Positions 52,810 to 61,316 are shown, numbered from the stretch's first letter. The stretch is 64,000 nt of DNA from Cupriavidus taiwanensis (GCF_900250075.1 NZ_LT977071.1:2685901-2749900), one strand, 5' to 3'. Notes: generated by a model not told the origin, from the sequence alone. Translations and numbers: made by a program.

Positions 52810-54582
52810 TCAGGAATGTGAGCCGGCGGCACGCGCGGGCTCGCCGCGGCTCGCCAGGACTGGCTCGGCGCCGCGCGCCGGCTTGCCGCCCGCTTGCGGC
52901 TGTGCCCGCTGCTGCATCGCGCGCAGCACCTCTTGCGTCGGGCCGAATGCATGCGAGGTACCGTCCTGCAGCACCAGCAGCCGGGTCGTCACGGCCAGGA
53001 CGCTGCTGCGATGGCTGACGATGACGACCGTGGCGCCGCGTTCGCGGCACAGCGTGATCGCCCGGGCCAGCGCCGCCTCTCCGGCTTCGTCCAGGTTGGA
53101 GTTCGGCTCGTCGAGCACGATCAGCGCCGGCGAGCCATACAGCGCGCGCGCCAGCGCGATGCGCTGCTTCTGCCCGCCCGACAGTCCGGCGCCATCCGGT
53201 CCAAGCTCGGTGCCGTAGCCCTTGGGCAGTTTCAGCACCATGTCGTGCACACCGGCAAGGCGCGCGGCTTCGACAACAGCCTCGGCATCGAGCTCGCCGA
53301 AGCGCGCGATGTTCTCCGCCACCGTCCCCGCGAACAGCTCGATGTCCTGCGGCAGATAGCCGACGAACGGTCCCAGTTCATCCTTGTTCCATTGCCAGAC
53401 ATCGGCCCCGTCGAGCCGCACCTCGCCCGCCAATGGCGGCCATACGCCGACCAGCAGGCGCGCCAGCGTGGATTTGCCCGAAGCGCTGGGACCGATCACG
53501 CCAAGCACCTCGCCTGGCGGCAGCGCGAAGTTGACGTTCTTGAGCACCGGCGCGGTGCCCGGCGCGCCGCCGACCAGCCGCGCCACGGCGAGCTGCCCGC
53601 GCGGGCGCGGCAGCGACATCGCGCTGCGCCGCGCCGGATTCGCCGCCAGCAGCTTGTGCAGGCGCTCGTAGGCCGCCCGCGCCGCGCTCCACTGCTTCCA
53701 GCCGCCGATCACCCCTTCGACCGGGCTCAGGGTCTTGCCCATCAGGATCGAGGCCGCGATCATCATCCCGGCGGTGATCTCGTTGTCGAGCACCAGCAAG
53801 GCGCCCACGCCCAGCACCATCGATTGCAAGGCGATGCGCGCGAAGCGGGTCCACGCGCCGACGATCGACGCCTTCTCGCTCGCCTCGCCCTGCTTGCCGA
53901 GAAAGGCTTCGTGAATGCGCAGCCAGCGCGACTGCAGCGGCCCCAGCATGCCCATTGCCTCGATGGCCTCGGCATTGCGCAGCGTCACCGTGGCCGATTC
54001 GGCGGAACGCAGCGACAGCCGGCCCGCTTCGTCCAGCGGCTGGCGCGAGATGCGCTCGTTGATCACGGCCAGCGCAATCAGCACGGCGGCGCCGCACAGC
54101 GCGAACAGTCCGAGATGGAAGTCGAACAGGAAGATCACGCCCAGATAGAGCGGGAACCACGGCGCGTCGAAGAATGCAAACAGCGTCGAGCCGGAAATGA
54201 ACTGGCGCAGCGTGGTCAGGTCGTTGAGCGCCTGGCCGGCGATGTAGCCGCCCTGGCGCAGGTTGGTTTCGAAGGCGGCGGTGTAGACGCGCCGGTTGAG
54301 CTGGGCGTCGAGCTGGGCGCCGACATGGATGGCCACCTGGCTGCGCACATACTCGAGCACGGAGATCAGCGCAAACAAGCCCAGCGTGATGGCGCTGAGC
54401 ATCCACAGCGTGGTCTCGCTGCGGCTTTGCAGCACGCGGTCGTAGACCTGCAGCATGTAGAGCGACGGCACGAGCATCAGCAGGTTGATCACGGCACTGA
54501 ACACGCCGATATTGCGCAGGGCACTCTTGTGCGCGCGCAGGGCTGTCAGGATTTCACTGCCGGGAGGCGCGGATTGGCTCAT
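52810..54582 (-). CDS. Type I secretion ABC exporter (PrtD type)
   Basis: A 590-residue exporter: six membrane helices in the first 320 residues, then an ATPase with Walker A GPSASGKST (364-372), signature LSGGQKQR (467-474), Walker B 'ALIVLDEPNSNLDE' and 'VIVSHR'. It lacks an N-terminal peptidase C39 domain, so its substrate should be secreted by an uncleaved C-terminal signal, as in protease and S-layer exporters (PrtD/RsaD). It is the first gene of the 13-kb minus-strand operon; the promoter region contains three Crp-type palindromes. The best substrate candidate in the window is the DUF4214 protein at 62961. Confidence 0.93.
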   Translation of the reverse strand: MSQSAPPGSEILTALRAHKSALRNIGVFSAVINLLMLVPSLYMLQVYDRVLQSRSETTLWMLSAITLGLFALISVLEYVRSQVAIHVGAQLDAQLNRRVYTAAFETNLRQGGYIAGQALNDLTTLRQFISGSTLFAFFDAPWFPLYLGVIFLFDFHLGLFALCGAAVLIALAVINERISRQPLDEAGRLSLRSAESATVTLRNAEAIEAMGMLGPLQSRWLRIHEAFLGKQGEASEKASIVGAWTRFARIALQSMVLGVGALLVLDNEITAGMMIAASILMGKTLSPVEGVIGGWKQWSAARAAYERLHKLLAANPARRSAMSLPRPRGQLAVARLVGGAPGTAPVLKNVNFALPPGEVLGVIGPSASGKSTLARLLVGVWPPLAGEVRLDGADVWQWNKDELGPFVGYLPQDIELFAGTVAENIARFGELDAEAVVEAARLAGVHDMVLKLPKGYGTELGPDGAGLSGGQKQRIALARALYGSPALIVLDEPNSNLDEAGEAALARAITLCRERGATVVIVSHRSSVLAVTTRLLVLQDGTSHAFGPTQEVLRAMQQRAQPQAGGKPARGAEPVLASRGEPARAAGSHS

Positions 54583-54643
54583 ATGGATTGCGGATACACC
54601 TTAAGCACTGCGGAGAATGGCACCTGCCGGGGGCTGGTCGCGT

Positions 54644-54660
54644 TGTGACGTGGTGTCACA
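54644..54660. promoter_or_regulatory. Crp-like palindrome with 17-bp spacing, in the leader
   Basis: TGTGAC-N5-GTCACA, one base longer than the 16-bp sites elsewhere. It would lie at about +6 to +22 of the transcript predicted from the site at 54700. It may be a weak or repressive site, or a site for a related protein. Confidence 0.4.
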
Positions 54661-54672
54661 AAGCAGGTGCGA

Positions 54673-54715
54673 ATTCTGGATGAGGGATGGGGTGGTGCTT
54701 GTGACGTTCATCACA
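54673..54715 (-). promoter_or_regulatory. Crp-type site and promoter of the secretion/glycan operon
   Basis: TGTGA-N6-TCACA at 54700-54715; on the minus strand CAGAAT at 54678-54673 begins 37 bases from the site's start, giving a transcript start near 54666 and a site centre at -41.5. The leader to ATG 54582 would be about 84 nt. Confidence 0.65.
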
Positions 54716-54721
54716 AAATTG

Positions 54722-54737
54722 TGTGAGGTGGGTCACG
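54722..54737. promoter_or_regulatory. Second, upstream Crp-type site of the secretion operon
   Basis: TGTGA-N6-TCACG, centred 22 bp (about two helical turns) upstream of the site at 54700-54715. No -10-like sequence is present at the fixed distance on the plus strand, so it most likely acts with its neighbour on the minus-strand operon. Confidence 0.5.
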
Positions 54738-54833
54738 GTTGGTTTTGTTTTGGTGGGTGAGAGGTTTTCTTTAGGCAATGCGGATGGCTGTCGTGCTTGG
54801 CGGGCGTGGCTGTTTCGCCGGCGCAGCCGGCGA

Positions 54834-54864
54834 CCTCCTTTCTGTCCGAGCGACAGAAAGGAGG
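54834..54864. repeat. Perfect 13-bp intergenic hairpin
   Basis: CCTCCTTTCTGTC (54834-54846) and GACAGAAAGGAGG (54852-54864) with a 5-nt loop. The right arm contains AAGGAGG, a Shine-Dalgarno-like string, but no start codon follows at a useful distance. It resembles the extragenic palindromes scattered in Burkholderiales genomes. Confidence 0.6.
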
Positions 54865-55051
54865 CAAAGAGCGCGTCGCCTGGGCGGCTGGCCAAGGCGG
54901 TGTCGGAGGTTCGAACGGTGGTGACTTACGGTGAGGCAGTTGGTGGTTCGGCCCTGCTGACGCTACCTGGATGTGCCTGACGTTCGAGGTTGGATGGACG
55001 AACCCGACTTTAGGTCGGTGGCCGCCTGCTAACGGCGTTATTGGTGGGACG

Positions 55052-55226
55052 CCTTCGGCTGCGCTGCGCGCGCTCACTAGCTCAGGCCTACGGCTCGGGC
55101 ACGGAGTGCATCGCTGCGCTCGCACGCGTTGTCGCTTGCGAGCCCTCTGACTTTTGTTGCCCGCTGGTTTTCTCCCTCTCCCGCTTGCGGGAGAGGGGCG
55201 GGGGAGAGGGCCGGCGCATCCACGAA
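55052..55226 (+). repeat. Dispersed intergenic repeat, copy A
   Basis: About 175 bases similar to 61422-61598. The best-conserved parts are a 39-base block at 55097-55135 (one mismatch to 61469-61507) and the hairpin CCCTCTCCCGC-TT-GCGGGAGAGGG at 55174-55197. From the first block to the end both copies are 130 bases long. Same orientation in both places. Confidence 0.75.
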
Positions 55227-55321
55227 GTCCGACACAAAAACCTGCCGAGCACTCGTCATCCCGCCGAGCCGCGATCAGCCCCTGCTCCGCCGCAGGCTGC
55301 CTCCCTTCCCGCGCCCCACGT

Positions 55322-56479
55322 TCACCAGCGCCGGAACTCCGGTTCGCCCGCCGGCGTTGTCACCGCGCCATCGCGCAGCACGCTCTCGTAGAGCGCGTGG
55401 TAACGCCGCCGCATCGTGCTGGCGCTGAATTTTTCAACGAAGCGGGCGCGGGCGTTACGGCCGAGGGTTGCGGCCAGGCTGGCGTCGGCGTGCAGGCGCG
55501 TGAGCGCGGCACGCAGGGATGTGGGATCGGCCGGCGGCACAACGTAGCCGGTGTGATCGTGCACGTTGACGTAGCTGCTGCCGGTGCCGATCTCGGAAGA
55601 CACCAGCGGCTTGCCGAACATTGCCCCTTCGAGCAGCGTGACGCCGAAAGCCTCGGCCCGCAGGTGCGAGGGGAACACCACACCCCGGCACAGCGACAGC
55701 AGCGCATGCTTGTCGGCATCCGGCAGCACGCCGAGGAACGTCACGTTGTCCAGCCCCAGCGCGACGGCCTGTTGCCTCAGGGCGTCTTCCTGCGGCCCGG
55801 TGCCGACGATGACGACGCGGAACGCCGCGTCGCGGCACGCCTGCATCAGGATATGCAGGCCCTTGTAGTAGCGGATCACGCCGACGAACAGGAAGAAGCC
55901 CTCCCCCACGCGCTCGCGCCACATGGCGACGCGGGCGGGGTCCGCCTCGCATTCGCTGGCATCGAGGCCGATCGGGATGGTGTGCACGCGCGCGCGATGG
56001 CGACGCAGTACGTCGCTGGTTTCGAGGTAGTTGGGCGAGGTGGCGACGATGGCCTGCATGCTGCCCAGGAAACGATGCATCAGCGGCGCATACAGGGGCA
56101 TCAGCAGGCGCTGGCGCACGATGTCGGAGTGGTAGGTGACGAGCGCCGGCACGCGCACGCCCGCGGCAAAATGCAGCACGTCGCCAAAGGGCCACGGGAA
56201 GTGGTACTGCACGACATCGGCCCACGCCACCGCGCGCCGGAACTGCGCCAGCGCACTGAACGAGATCGGCGTCGAGGCTGGCGACAGGTGCGCACGCGCG
56301 CGCGTGACGCGCACGCCGTCGATCTCCAGCTCGCGCTGCGCGCCACCGCCATGCCGGCTCAGGGTGAACACCTCGTGCGCCAGGCCGTCGGGCTGCCTGC
56401 GCGCGAGCTGGCGGATGACCTGTTCGATGCCCCCGTACGAGTCCGGGTAGTACACCTTGAAGACGTGCAGAATATTCAT
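55322..56479 (-). CDS. GT4-family glycosyltransferase
   Basis: A 385-residue GT-B glycosyltransferase: 'MNILHVFKVYYPDSYGGIEQ' at the N-terminus, 'FVGVIRYYKGLHILMQACRD' in the donor lobe and the acidic motif 'RAEAFGVTLLEGAMFGKPLV'. These are marks of retaining GT4 enzymes that extend O-antigen or exopolysaccharide chains. It is the only minus-strand gene in this stretch and is divergent from the glycosyltransferase at 56604 with 124 bases between. Its own promoter is not obvious; the Crp-type site at 56553 fits the plus direction better. Confidence 0.88.
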   Translation of the reverse strand: MNILHVFKVYYPDSYGGIEQVIRQLARRQPDGLAHEVFTLSRHGGGAQRELEIDGVRVTRARAHLSPASTPISFSALAQFRRAVAWADVVQYHFPWPFGDVLHFAAGVRVPALVTYHSDIVRQRLLMPLYAPLMHRFLGSMQAIVATSPNYLETSDVLRRHRARVHTIPIGLDASECEADPARVAMWRERVGEGFFLFVGVIRYYKGLHILMQACRDAAFRVVIVGTGPQEDALRQQAVALGLDNVTFLGVLPDADKHALLSLCRGVVFPSHLRAEAFGVTLLEGAMFGKPLVSSEIGTGSSYVNVHDHTGYVVPPADPTSLRAALTRLHADASLAATLGRNARARFVEKFSASTMRRRYHALYESVLRDGAVTTPAGEPEFRRW

Positions 56480-56552
56480 GTCAGTGTGTGGCTTGGCATC
56501 CGGTCCGGGTCGGCGCTGGTGGCAGAGTCTCTCGTGGCGCGCACCGGCGCAG

Positions 56553-56595
56553 TGTGATGGCTGTCACAGAACGGCGGCCACCGGCTCGCTATGGT
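56553..56595 (+). promoter_or_regulatory. Crp-type site and promoter of the plus-strand glycosyltransferase
   Basis: TGTGA-N6-TCACA at 56553-56568 and TATGGT at 56590-56595, 37 bases start to start. The predicted transcript start, about 56602, is two bases before ATG 56604, so the mRNA may be leaderless. Confidence 0.62.
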
Positions 56596-56603
56596 TGCGC
56601 CTC

Positions 56604-57821
56604 ATGCCCCTGTCCTCCTGCTTCCTGGCCCAGCCGCTGTGCGTCGCGGTGGGTGCCGTTTCGCTGTCATCCCCGCTGACCGGGATCGGCCAGTACACGC
56701 GTCACCTGGTGCGCGAGCTGGCGGCGCTTGGCGCGGCGCCGCACTGTTTCCTGGGCACAGGCTGGAGCGAGGCTCGCGGCGCCAGCGCTCACGCCGGGGC
56801 CGATGGGCTGGCGCCGCACAATGCCGCGCGCCCCGCCGCATGGCGTACCGCGGGGCGAGGCCTGCTGCGCCGCTCGGGGCTGGCGCATGCCGCCTCGCGC
56901 GCGTGGCAGGCGCACCGGTTCCGCGCGGGCCTGCCGCGCGAGGCGGCGCTCTACCATGAGACCAACTTCCTGCCCTTCTGCTACGGCGCGCTGCCGACCG
57001 TACTCACCGCGCACGACGTATCGTGGCTGCGCTATCCGGAGACCCATCCCGCTGCACGGGTCGACCTGATGCGCCGGCGGTTTCCGCGCGCGCTGGCCAG
57101 GGCCGACCGCGTCATCGTGGTGTCCGACTTCGTGCGCGCCGAGTTGCTGGCACTGTGCGAGGTCGACCCCGGCAAGGTCAGGGTGGTCCACAACGGCGTC
57201 GCGCCGGCGTTCCGGCCCCTTGCGGCCGACGTGCTTGCGCCGGTGCTCGCACGCCAGGGTCTGCTGCCCGGCGGCTATCTGCTGGCACTGGGCACCCTGG
57301 AGCCGCGCAAGCGGCTTTCCACGGCGCTGCGCGCGCACCAGCGGTTGCCGGCCGCGCTGCGACGCCATATGCCGCTGGTGCTTGCCGGCATCAAGGGCTG
57401 GCTGACCAGCGAGCTGGAGCGCGAGATGGCACCGGCCGTGGCGCGGGGCGAGGTTCGCGTGGCGGGCTACGTGCCCGACGCGGATCTGCCGAGCCTGGTC
57501 GCCGGCGCCTGCGCCATGGTCTACCCGTCCATCTACGAAGGCTTCGGCCTGCCGCCGCTAGAAGCCATGGCCTGCGGGGTACCGGTCATCTGCTCGGACC
57601 GTTCGGCGCTGCCGGACGTGGTGGGTGATGGCGGGGTTTTGCTGGACCCGGACGACATCGATGGCTTCAGCGCGGCAATGTTGCGCGCCTGCGAAGACGC
57701 GCACTGGCGTGCGGCCATCGGCGCACGCGCCCTGCGCCGCGCCGCCGGCTTCAGCTGGCAGCGCTGCGCGCGCGAAACCCTCGAGGTCTATCGCGAACTG
57801 CTCGCCACGGGGCGCGGGTGA
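56604..57821 (+). CDS. GT4-family glycosyltransferase
   Basis: A 405-residue glycosyltransferase with N-terminal 'VAVGAVSLSSPLTGIGQYTR', typical of mannosyltransferase-like (WbaZ/WbyK) enzymes, donor lobe 'LALGTLEPRKRLSTALRAHQ' and acidic motif 'YPSIYEGFGLPPLEAMACG'. A mannosyl donor fits the manC gene in the neighbouring operon (inference). ATG 56604 is the first in frame near the predicted promoter; GTG codons around 56650 are alternatives. There is almost no room for a ribosome-binding site if the Crp-type promoter is used. Confidence 0.85.
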   Translation: MPLSSCFLAQPLCVAVGAVSLSSPLTGIGQYTRHLVRELAALGAAPHCFLGTGWSEARGASAHAGADGLAPHNAARPAAWRTAGRGLLRRSGLAHAASRAWQAHRFRAGLPREAALYHETNFLPFCYGALPTVLTAHDVSWLRYPETHPAARVDLMRRRFPRALARADRVIVVSDFVRAELLALCEVDPGKVRVVHNGVAPAFRPLAADVLAPVLARQGLLPGGYLLALGTLEPRKRLSTALRAHQRLPAALRRHMPLVLAGIKGWLTSELEREMAPAVARGEVRVAGYVPDADLPSLVAGACAMVYPSIYEGFGLPPLEAMACGVPVICSDRSALPDVVGDGGVLLDPDDIDGFSAAMLRACEDAHWRAAIGARALRRAAGFSWQRCARETLEVYRELLATGRG

Positions 57822-57836
57822 CGGCACGCGGAGGAA

Positions 57837-57879
57837 TGTGACACCCATCACGGAACGGGTGCAGTCCGCCGGCTACGCT
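57837..57879 (+). promoter_or_regulatory. Crp-type site and promoter of the gtrA/DUF6311/GT2 set
   Basis: TGTGA-N6-TCACG at 57837-57852 and TACGCT at 57874-57879, again 37 bases start to start. The predicted start, about 57886, gives a 34-nt leader to ATG 57920. Confidence 0.62.
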
Positions 57880-57919
57880 AGCCGCTTTGAGTCAGCGAGA
57901 AAAGCAAGGCAGCCAGAGC

Positions 57920-58150
57920 ATGAGCCACGCCATTCAGTTCGACATCATGGTGGACGGGGTCCGCATTCCATGCACGGCTTCCGCCGAGGCCGGTTCGCAG
58001 GCGCGCCGCGCGGCCGGCGGACCGGCGGCGGATATCGACATCGCGCTGGCCCGGCTGCAGCACGCCGCGCGCCTGCGCTTCCTGCGGGGTGCGGCACCGC
58101 CGGTAGTCGTGCTGCGCGAGCATCTGCATGCCACCGGAGCTTGCCCATGA
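57920..58150 (+). CDS. Small hypothetical protein, DUF1488-like
   Basis: A 76-residue protein: 'IQFDIMVDGVRIPCTASAEA' resembles the core of DUF1488 proteins, followed by an Ala/Arg-rich helix and 'VVVLREHLHATGACP'. No signal peptide or membrane span. AAGG lies 12 bases before ATG 57920; a TTG at 57887 is in frame but coincides with the predicted transcript start. Its stop overlaps the gtrA-like start as ATGA, and a Crp-type promoter precedes it, so it heads the four-gene set. Function unknown. Confidence 0.6.
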   Translation: MSHAIQFDIMVDGVRIPCTASAEAGSQARRAAGGPAADIDIALARLQHAARLRFLRGAAPPVVVLREHLHATGACP

Positions 58151-58584
58151 CGCGTCAGCACCGGCACGGCGGCGTGCATGCGCTGCCGGTGCGCACGACC
58201 TTCGGCCGCTACGTGGTGACCGGCTGCGCGCTGTTGCTCGCGGATATCGCGCTGTTCCTTTCGCTCACGCACGCCGGTGTCGCGCCGGCGGCGGCGCAGG
58301 CGGCGAGCCGTGGCGCCGGCGCCATCATCGGTTTCGTCGCGCACAAGGGCTATTCCTTCCGCCATGGCGGGTTGGATGCGCACGGGCTGCTTTGCCAGGG
58401 CGGTGGCTACGGCGTGCTGACGCTCGCCGGCGTGGCGCTCTCGCCAGTGGTGCTGACACTGGCACTGCGACTCTGTGGCGAGCGGCTGCTGGTGGCCAAG
58501 CTGGCGGCGGAAGTGGTGATGGCCGTCGTCAACTTCGTTGCGATGCGCTGGCTGTTCCGTGCGCGTGCGGCCGGTACGCCATGA
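58147..58584 (+). CDS. GtrA-family membrane protein
   Basis: A 145-residue inner-membrane protein with four predicted helices, starting 'TTFGRYVVTGCALLLADIAL' and containing the conserved 'GFVAHKGYSFRHGG' between helices two and three. GtrA-like proteins are thought to move undecaprenyl-phosphate-linked sugars across the membrane, working with GT2 enzymes such as the one at 60266. It overlaps both neighbours by 4 bases (ATGA junctions). Confidence 0.85.
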   Translation: MTRQHRHGGVHALPVRTTFGRYVVTGCALLLADIALFLSLTHAGVAPAAAQAASRGAGAIIGFVAHKGYSFRHGGLDAHGLLCQGGGYGVLTLAGVALSPVVLTLALRLCGERLLVAKLAAEVVMAVVNFVAMRWLFRARAAGTP

Positions 58585-60260
58585 TGGCCAGCGCCTTGCG
58601 CGTGGCTCTCCAGCGTGCGTCAACTGAATTGTCGCTCGGCCGGCGCATCGCCGTTGCGCTGCTCACGGCGCTTATCCTTGCGCCCGCGGTGCTGTCGCCG
58701 GCAGTGATGCTGGGCACGGATCCGGCCCTGCGTTTTCCGCAAGGCGACCAGGCACAGGCGCTGGCCGGCGCCTGGTACTACTACGCCGATAGCTGGCGGC
58801 TGCCGCTGTTCTCGATGCGCGTGCCCGGCCTCGACGGCGTGCGCAGCGTGATCTTCACCGACAGCATTCCGCTCTTTGCCCTGGCCGGCAAGCTGTGGTA
58901 CCGGGCCGGCGGCGCGGCGCCGGAACTGACGCCCGCCTGGCTCTGGATCTGCATGCTGGGACAAGCCTGGGCAATGACGTTGCTGCTGGACCGGTTGGGC
59001 CTGCGCCAGGCCGTTCACGTTGCCGCCGGCACGGTGCTGGCCCTGGTCATGCCTGCCCTGCTGTTCCGTTACTGGATGTGGCATCTGGCGCTGTGCGGCC
59101 AGTTCGTCCTGATCCTCGCGCTGGCGCTGGCACTGCGCCCGCCCGTGGCCATGGTGCGCGCGCAGCTGGACTGGAGGTGGCCAGCCCTGCTGGTCGTGGC
59201 ACTGGGCATCCATCCCTACCTGCTGGCCATGACCTTGCCGTTCTTCCTGCTGAGCGCACTGCGTGCGGCGTTTGCGCGGCAGCCTGGCGCGGCGCGCAGC
59301 GCCCTGGCGGCCGTCGGCCTGACTCTGGGCACGCTTGGCTTTGCGCTTGCGCTCGGCGGCTATCTCGGCCAGGGCCTGGTGCGCGGCAGCGAGGGTTTCG
59401 GCATCTACTCGATGAACCTGCTCGCGCCGTTCGGCGCGATGGGGAAGAGCGGCCTGCTGCCGGGCAGCGGGCATTTTGCGCGCGGCACGCCGGGCCAGAT
59501 GGAGGGATTCAACTACCTCGGCCTGGGCCTGCTGGCAGGCCTGCTGCTGGTGGCGGGAGCCGCCTGCGCGGGCCGCGGCGCTCCGCTGCGCGCCGCGGCC
59601 CGGCGGCAATGGCCGCTGCTGGCGCTGCTGGCCTGCCTGACGCTCTACGCCTTGTCCACCACTGTGTATGCCGGCGGCTATCGCCTGTTGCGCTACGACT
59701 GGCCGGCGGGCCTGCAGGGCCTGAGCGCGACCTTCCGCGCCTCGGGGCGCTTCTTCTGGCCGGTGGGCTATGCCATTGCCGCCTTCGTGCTGTATGGGCT
59801 GGCGCGCTGCTACCGTCCGCGCACGGCCGCTGCCTGCATGGTGGCCGTCGCCGCGCTGCAGTGGCTCGACACCGCGGTGCTGCGCTCGGTCGTCGTTGCC
59901 GAGAAGCCCATGGACCCGGTGTCATCCGACCCGCTGGTCGGCGCGCTGGTCGGGCGCCATGCCGCGCTGGCGTTCCATCCGCCAGTGGGCTGCTCCGACG
60001 ACCGAGCCGCCATGCATGGCGGATTCGCCCTGCAGCTGCTGGCCGCGCGTGGCGGCCTCGCCATCAACAGTCTCTCCGGCGCACGCCAGCAGACCGACTG
60101 CACGCGCTTCGCCGCGGCCCTGTCCGGACAGGGGCTTGCGCCAGGCGTGCTGGTCGTGCTCGGGCCGCCGTATGACGCGCAGTACATTGCCGGGCGCGGG
60201 TGGACCACCCATTGCCTGGCCCGGCATGGTCTGCACTTCTGTAGCTCCGGCACCAGGTGA
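58581..60260 (+). CDS. Large multi-span membrane protein, DUF6311-like
   Basis: A 559-residue protein with 10-12 predicted membrane helices and a C-terminal domain of about 110 residues outside the membrane ('HPPVGCSDDRAAMHGGFALQ', 'INSLSGARQQTDCTRFAAAL', four cysteines). The N-terminal 'GTDPALRFPQGDQAQALAGA' follows the first helix. The layout matches GT-C-like or DUF6311 proteins that transfer sugars from polyprenyl phosphates on the periplasmic side; in this set it would use the sugar supplied by the GT2 enzyme and GtrA-like protein (inference). It overlaps gtrA by 4 bases. Confidence 0.72.
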   Translation: MMASALRVALQRASTELSLGRRIAVALLTALILAPAVLSPAVMLGTDPALRFPQGDQAQALAGAWYYYADSWRLPLFSMRVPGLDGVRSVIFTDSIPLFALAGKLWYRAGGAAPELTPAWLWICMLGQAWAMTLLLDRLGLRQAVHVAAGTVLALVMPALLFRYWMWHLALCGQFVLILALALALRPPVAMVRAQLDWRWPALLVVALGIHPYLLAMTLPFFLLSALRAAFARQPGAARSALAAVGLTLGTLGFALALGGYLGQGLVRGSEGFGIYSMNLLAPFGAMGKSGLLPGSGHFARGTPGQMEGFNYLGLGLLAGLLLVAGAACAGRGAPLRAAARRQWPLLALLACLTLYALSTTVYAGGYRLLRYDWPAGLQGLSATFRASGRFFWPVGYAIAAFVLYGLARCYRPRTAAACMVAVAALQWLDTAVLRSVVVAEKPMDPVSSDPLVGALVGRHAALAFHPPVGCSDDRAAMHGGFALQLLAARGGLAINSLSGARQQTDCTRFAAALSGQGLAPGVLVVLGPPYDAQYIAGRGWTTHCLARHGLHFCSSGTR

Positions 60261-60265
60261 TTCCC

Positions 60266-61315
60266 ATGCACGCCAGCGAACCGACGGAGCTGTCCGTCAT
60301 CATCCCCGCGTACAACGAAGCGGCCAGCCTGCCGCTCGCGCTGCCCCGTATCGTCAGCGAACTCGCACAGGCCGTCTCGCGCTTCGAGATCGTGATCGTC
60401 AATGACGGTTCCAGCGACCAGACCGCGGCGGTTGCCGACGAGCTGGCACGGCGCCACCGGTTCGTGCGCGCCATCCATTTTTCGCGCAACTTCGGCAAGG
60501 AGGCGGCACTGGAAGCGGGGCTGGCCTGTGCCCGCGGCCGCGGCCTGCTCTTCATCGACGCGGACCTGCAGCATCCGCCCGCGCTGATCCCGCAGATGAT
60601 CAGTGCCTGGCGCGCCGGCGCCGACGTGGTCAATGCGCGCAAGCGGCATCGCGGCGAGGAGCACGCTGCCTATGCCACGGCGTCGCGCCTGTTCTACCGG
60701 ATGTTCGAGCGCGCCACCGGCTTTTCCTTCGAAGGCGCCAGCGACTACAAGCTGCTCGACCGCCAGGTAGCCGATGCGCTGCTGCGCTGCCCGGAGCGCG
60801 ACCGCTTCTTTCGCGGGCTGGTGGCGTGGGTGGGATTCCGTCAGGTAGATATCCCCTTCGACGTGGCGCCTCGGGAAGCGGGGCATTCCTCATGGTCGGT
60901 GGCCGGCTTGCTGCGCTATTCGCTGCGCAGCCTGGTGGCATTCTCGTCGCTGCCGCTGCAGGCGGTCGCCATCGCGGGCTTCGCCGGCGTGGTGCTGAGC
61001 TTCCTGCTGATCGTGCAGACCGTGGCGCGCTACCTCAGTGGCAATGCCCTGGACGGCTTTACCACCGTGATCATTGCGCAGGCAGCGTTCAGCAGCCTGT
61101 TGCTGCTCGCAGTGGGTGTGCTGGCCGTCTATCTGGCACGCGTCTATGACGCGCAAAAACAGCGCCCGTCGTTCTTCGTGCGCGAGCCTGACGAAGGTTT
61201 GCGAAGTGGCATCGTGTTGCGGGACATGGAGATTCAGCCGGCACCGCCGCGCGCGCGGGCGCCCGTAGGGGCTTGTGATACCGATCACAGCCGGGTGGAT
61301 CGCGAGCTTCTATAG
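60266..61315 (+). CDS. GT2-family polyprenyl-phosphate glycosyltransferase
   Basis: A 349-residue DPM1/GtrB-like enzyme: N-terminal GT2 domain with 'LSVIIPAYNEAASLPLALPR', 'IVNDGSSDQTA' and the metal-binding 'FIDADLQHPP', and two C-terminal membrane helices (about 235-290). It would attach a sugar to undecaprenyl phosphate. ATG 60266 has AGGTGA seven bases upstream; GTG 60257 overlaps the previous stop and is the alternative. The final codons contain the Crp-type site and the -10 hexamer of candidate sRNA 2; the stop TAG is part of that TATAGT. Confidence 0.88.
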   Translation: MHASEPTELSVIIPAYNEAASLPLALPRIVSELAQAVSRFEIVIVNDGSSDQTAAVADELARRHRFVRAIHFSRNFGKEAALEAGLACARGRGLLFIDADLQHPPALIPQMISAWRAGADVVNARKRHRGEEHAAYATASRLFYRMFERATGFSFEGASDYKLLDRQVADALLRCPERDRFFRGLVAWVGFRQVDIPFDVAPREAGHSSWSVAGLLRYSLRSLVAFSSLPLQAVAIAGFAGVVLSFLLIVQTVARYLSGNALDGFTTVIIAQAAFSSLLLLAVGVLAVYLARVYDAQKQRPSFFVREPDEGLRSGIVLRDMEIQPAPPRARAPVGACDTDHSRVDRELL

Positions 61316-61316
61316 T
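61274..61316 (+). promoter_or_regulatory. Crp-type site and promoter of candidate sRNA 2
   Basis: TGTGA-N6-TCACA at 61274-61289 and TATAGT at 61311-61316, 37 bases start to start, both inside the last codons of the GT2 gene. Predicted start about 61323; the only thing downstream is a compact hairpin unit ending in a T-run. Confidence 0.68.

Larger units (their letters stand above)
54583..55321. other. Intergenic region with regulatory sites and repeats
   Basis: 739 bases without a credible protein gene, between the secretion operon and the glycosyltransferase at 55322. It holds three Crp-type palindromes (54644-54737), a perfect 13-bp hairpin (54834-54864) and copy A of a dispersed repeat (55052-55226). 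Short open frames here lack ribosome-binding sites and cross the repeat elements. Confidence 0.7.

Noticed and set aside
54834..54864. Perfect hairpin considered as a terminator or riboswitch
   Set aside because: No T-run follows on either strand and no transcript is predicted to end there; it fits a dispersed extragenic palindrome better.
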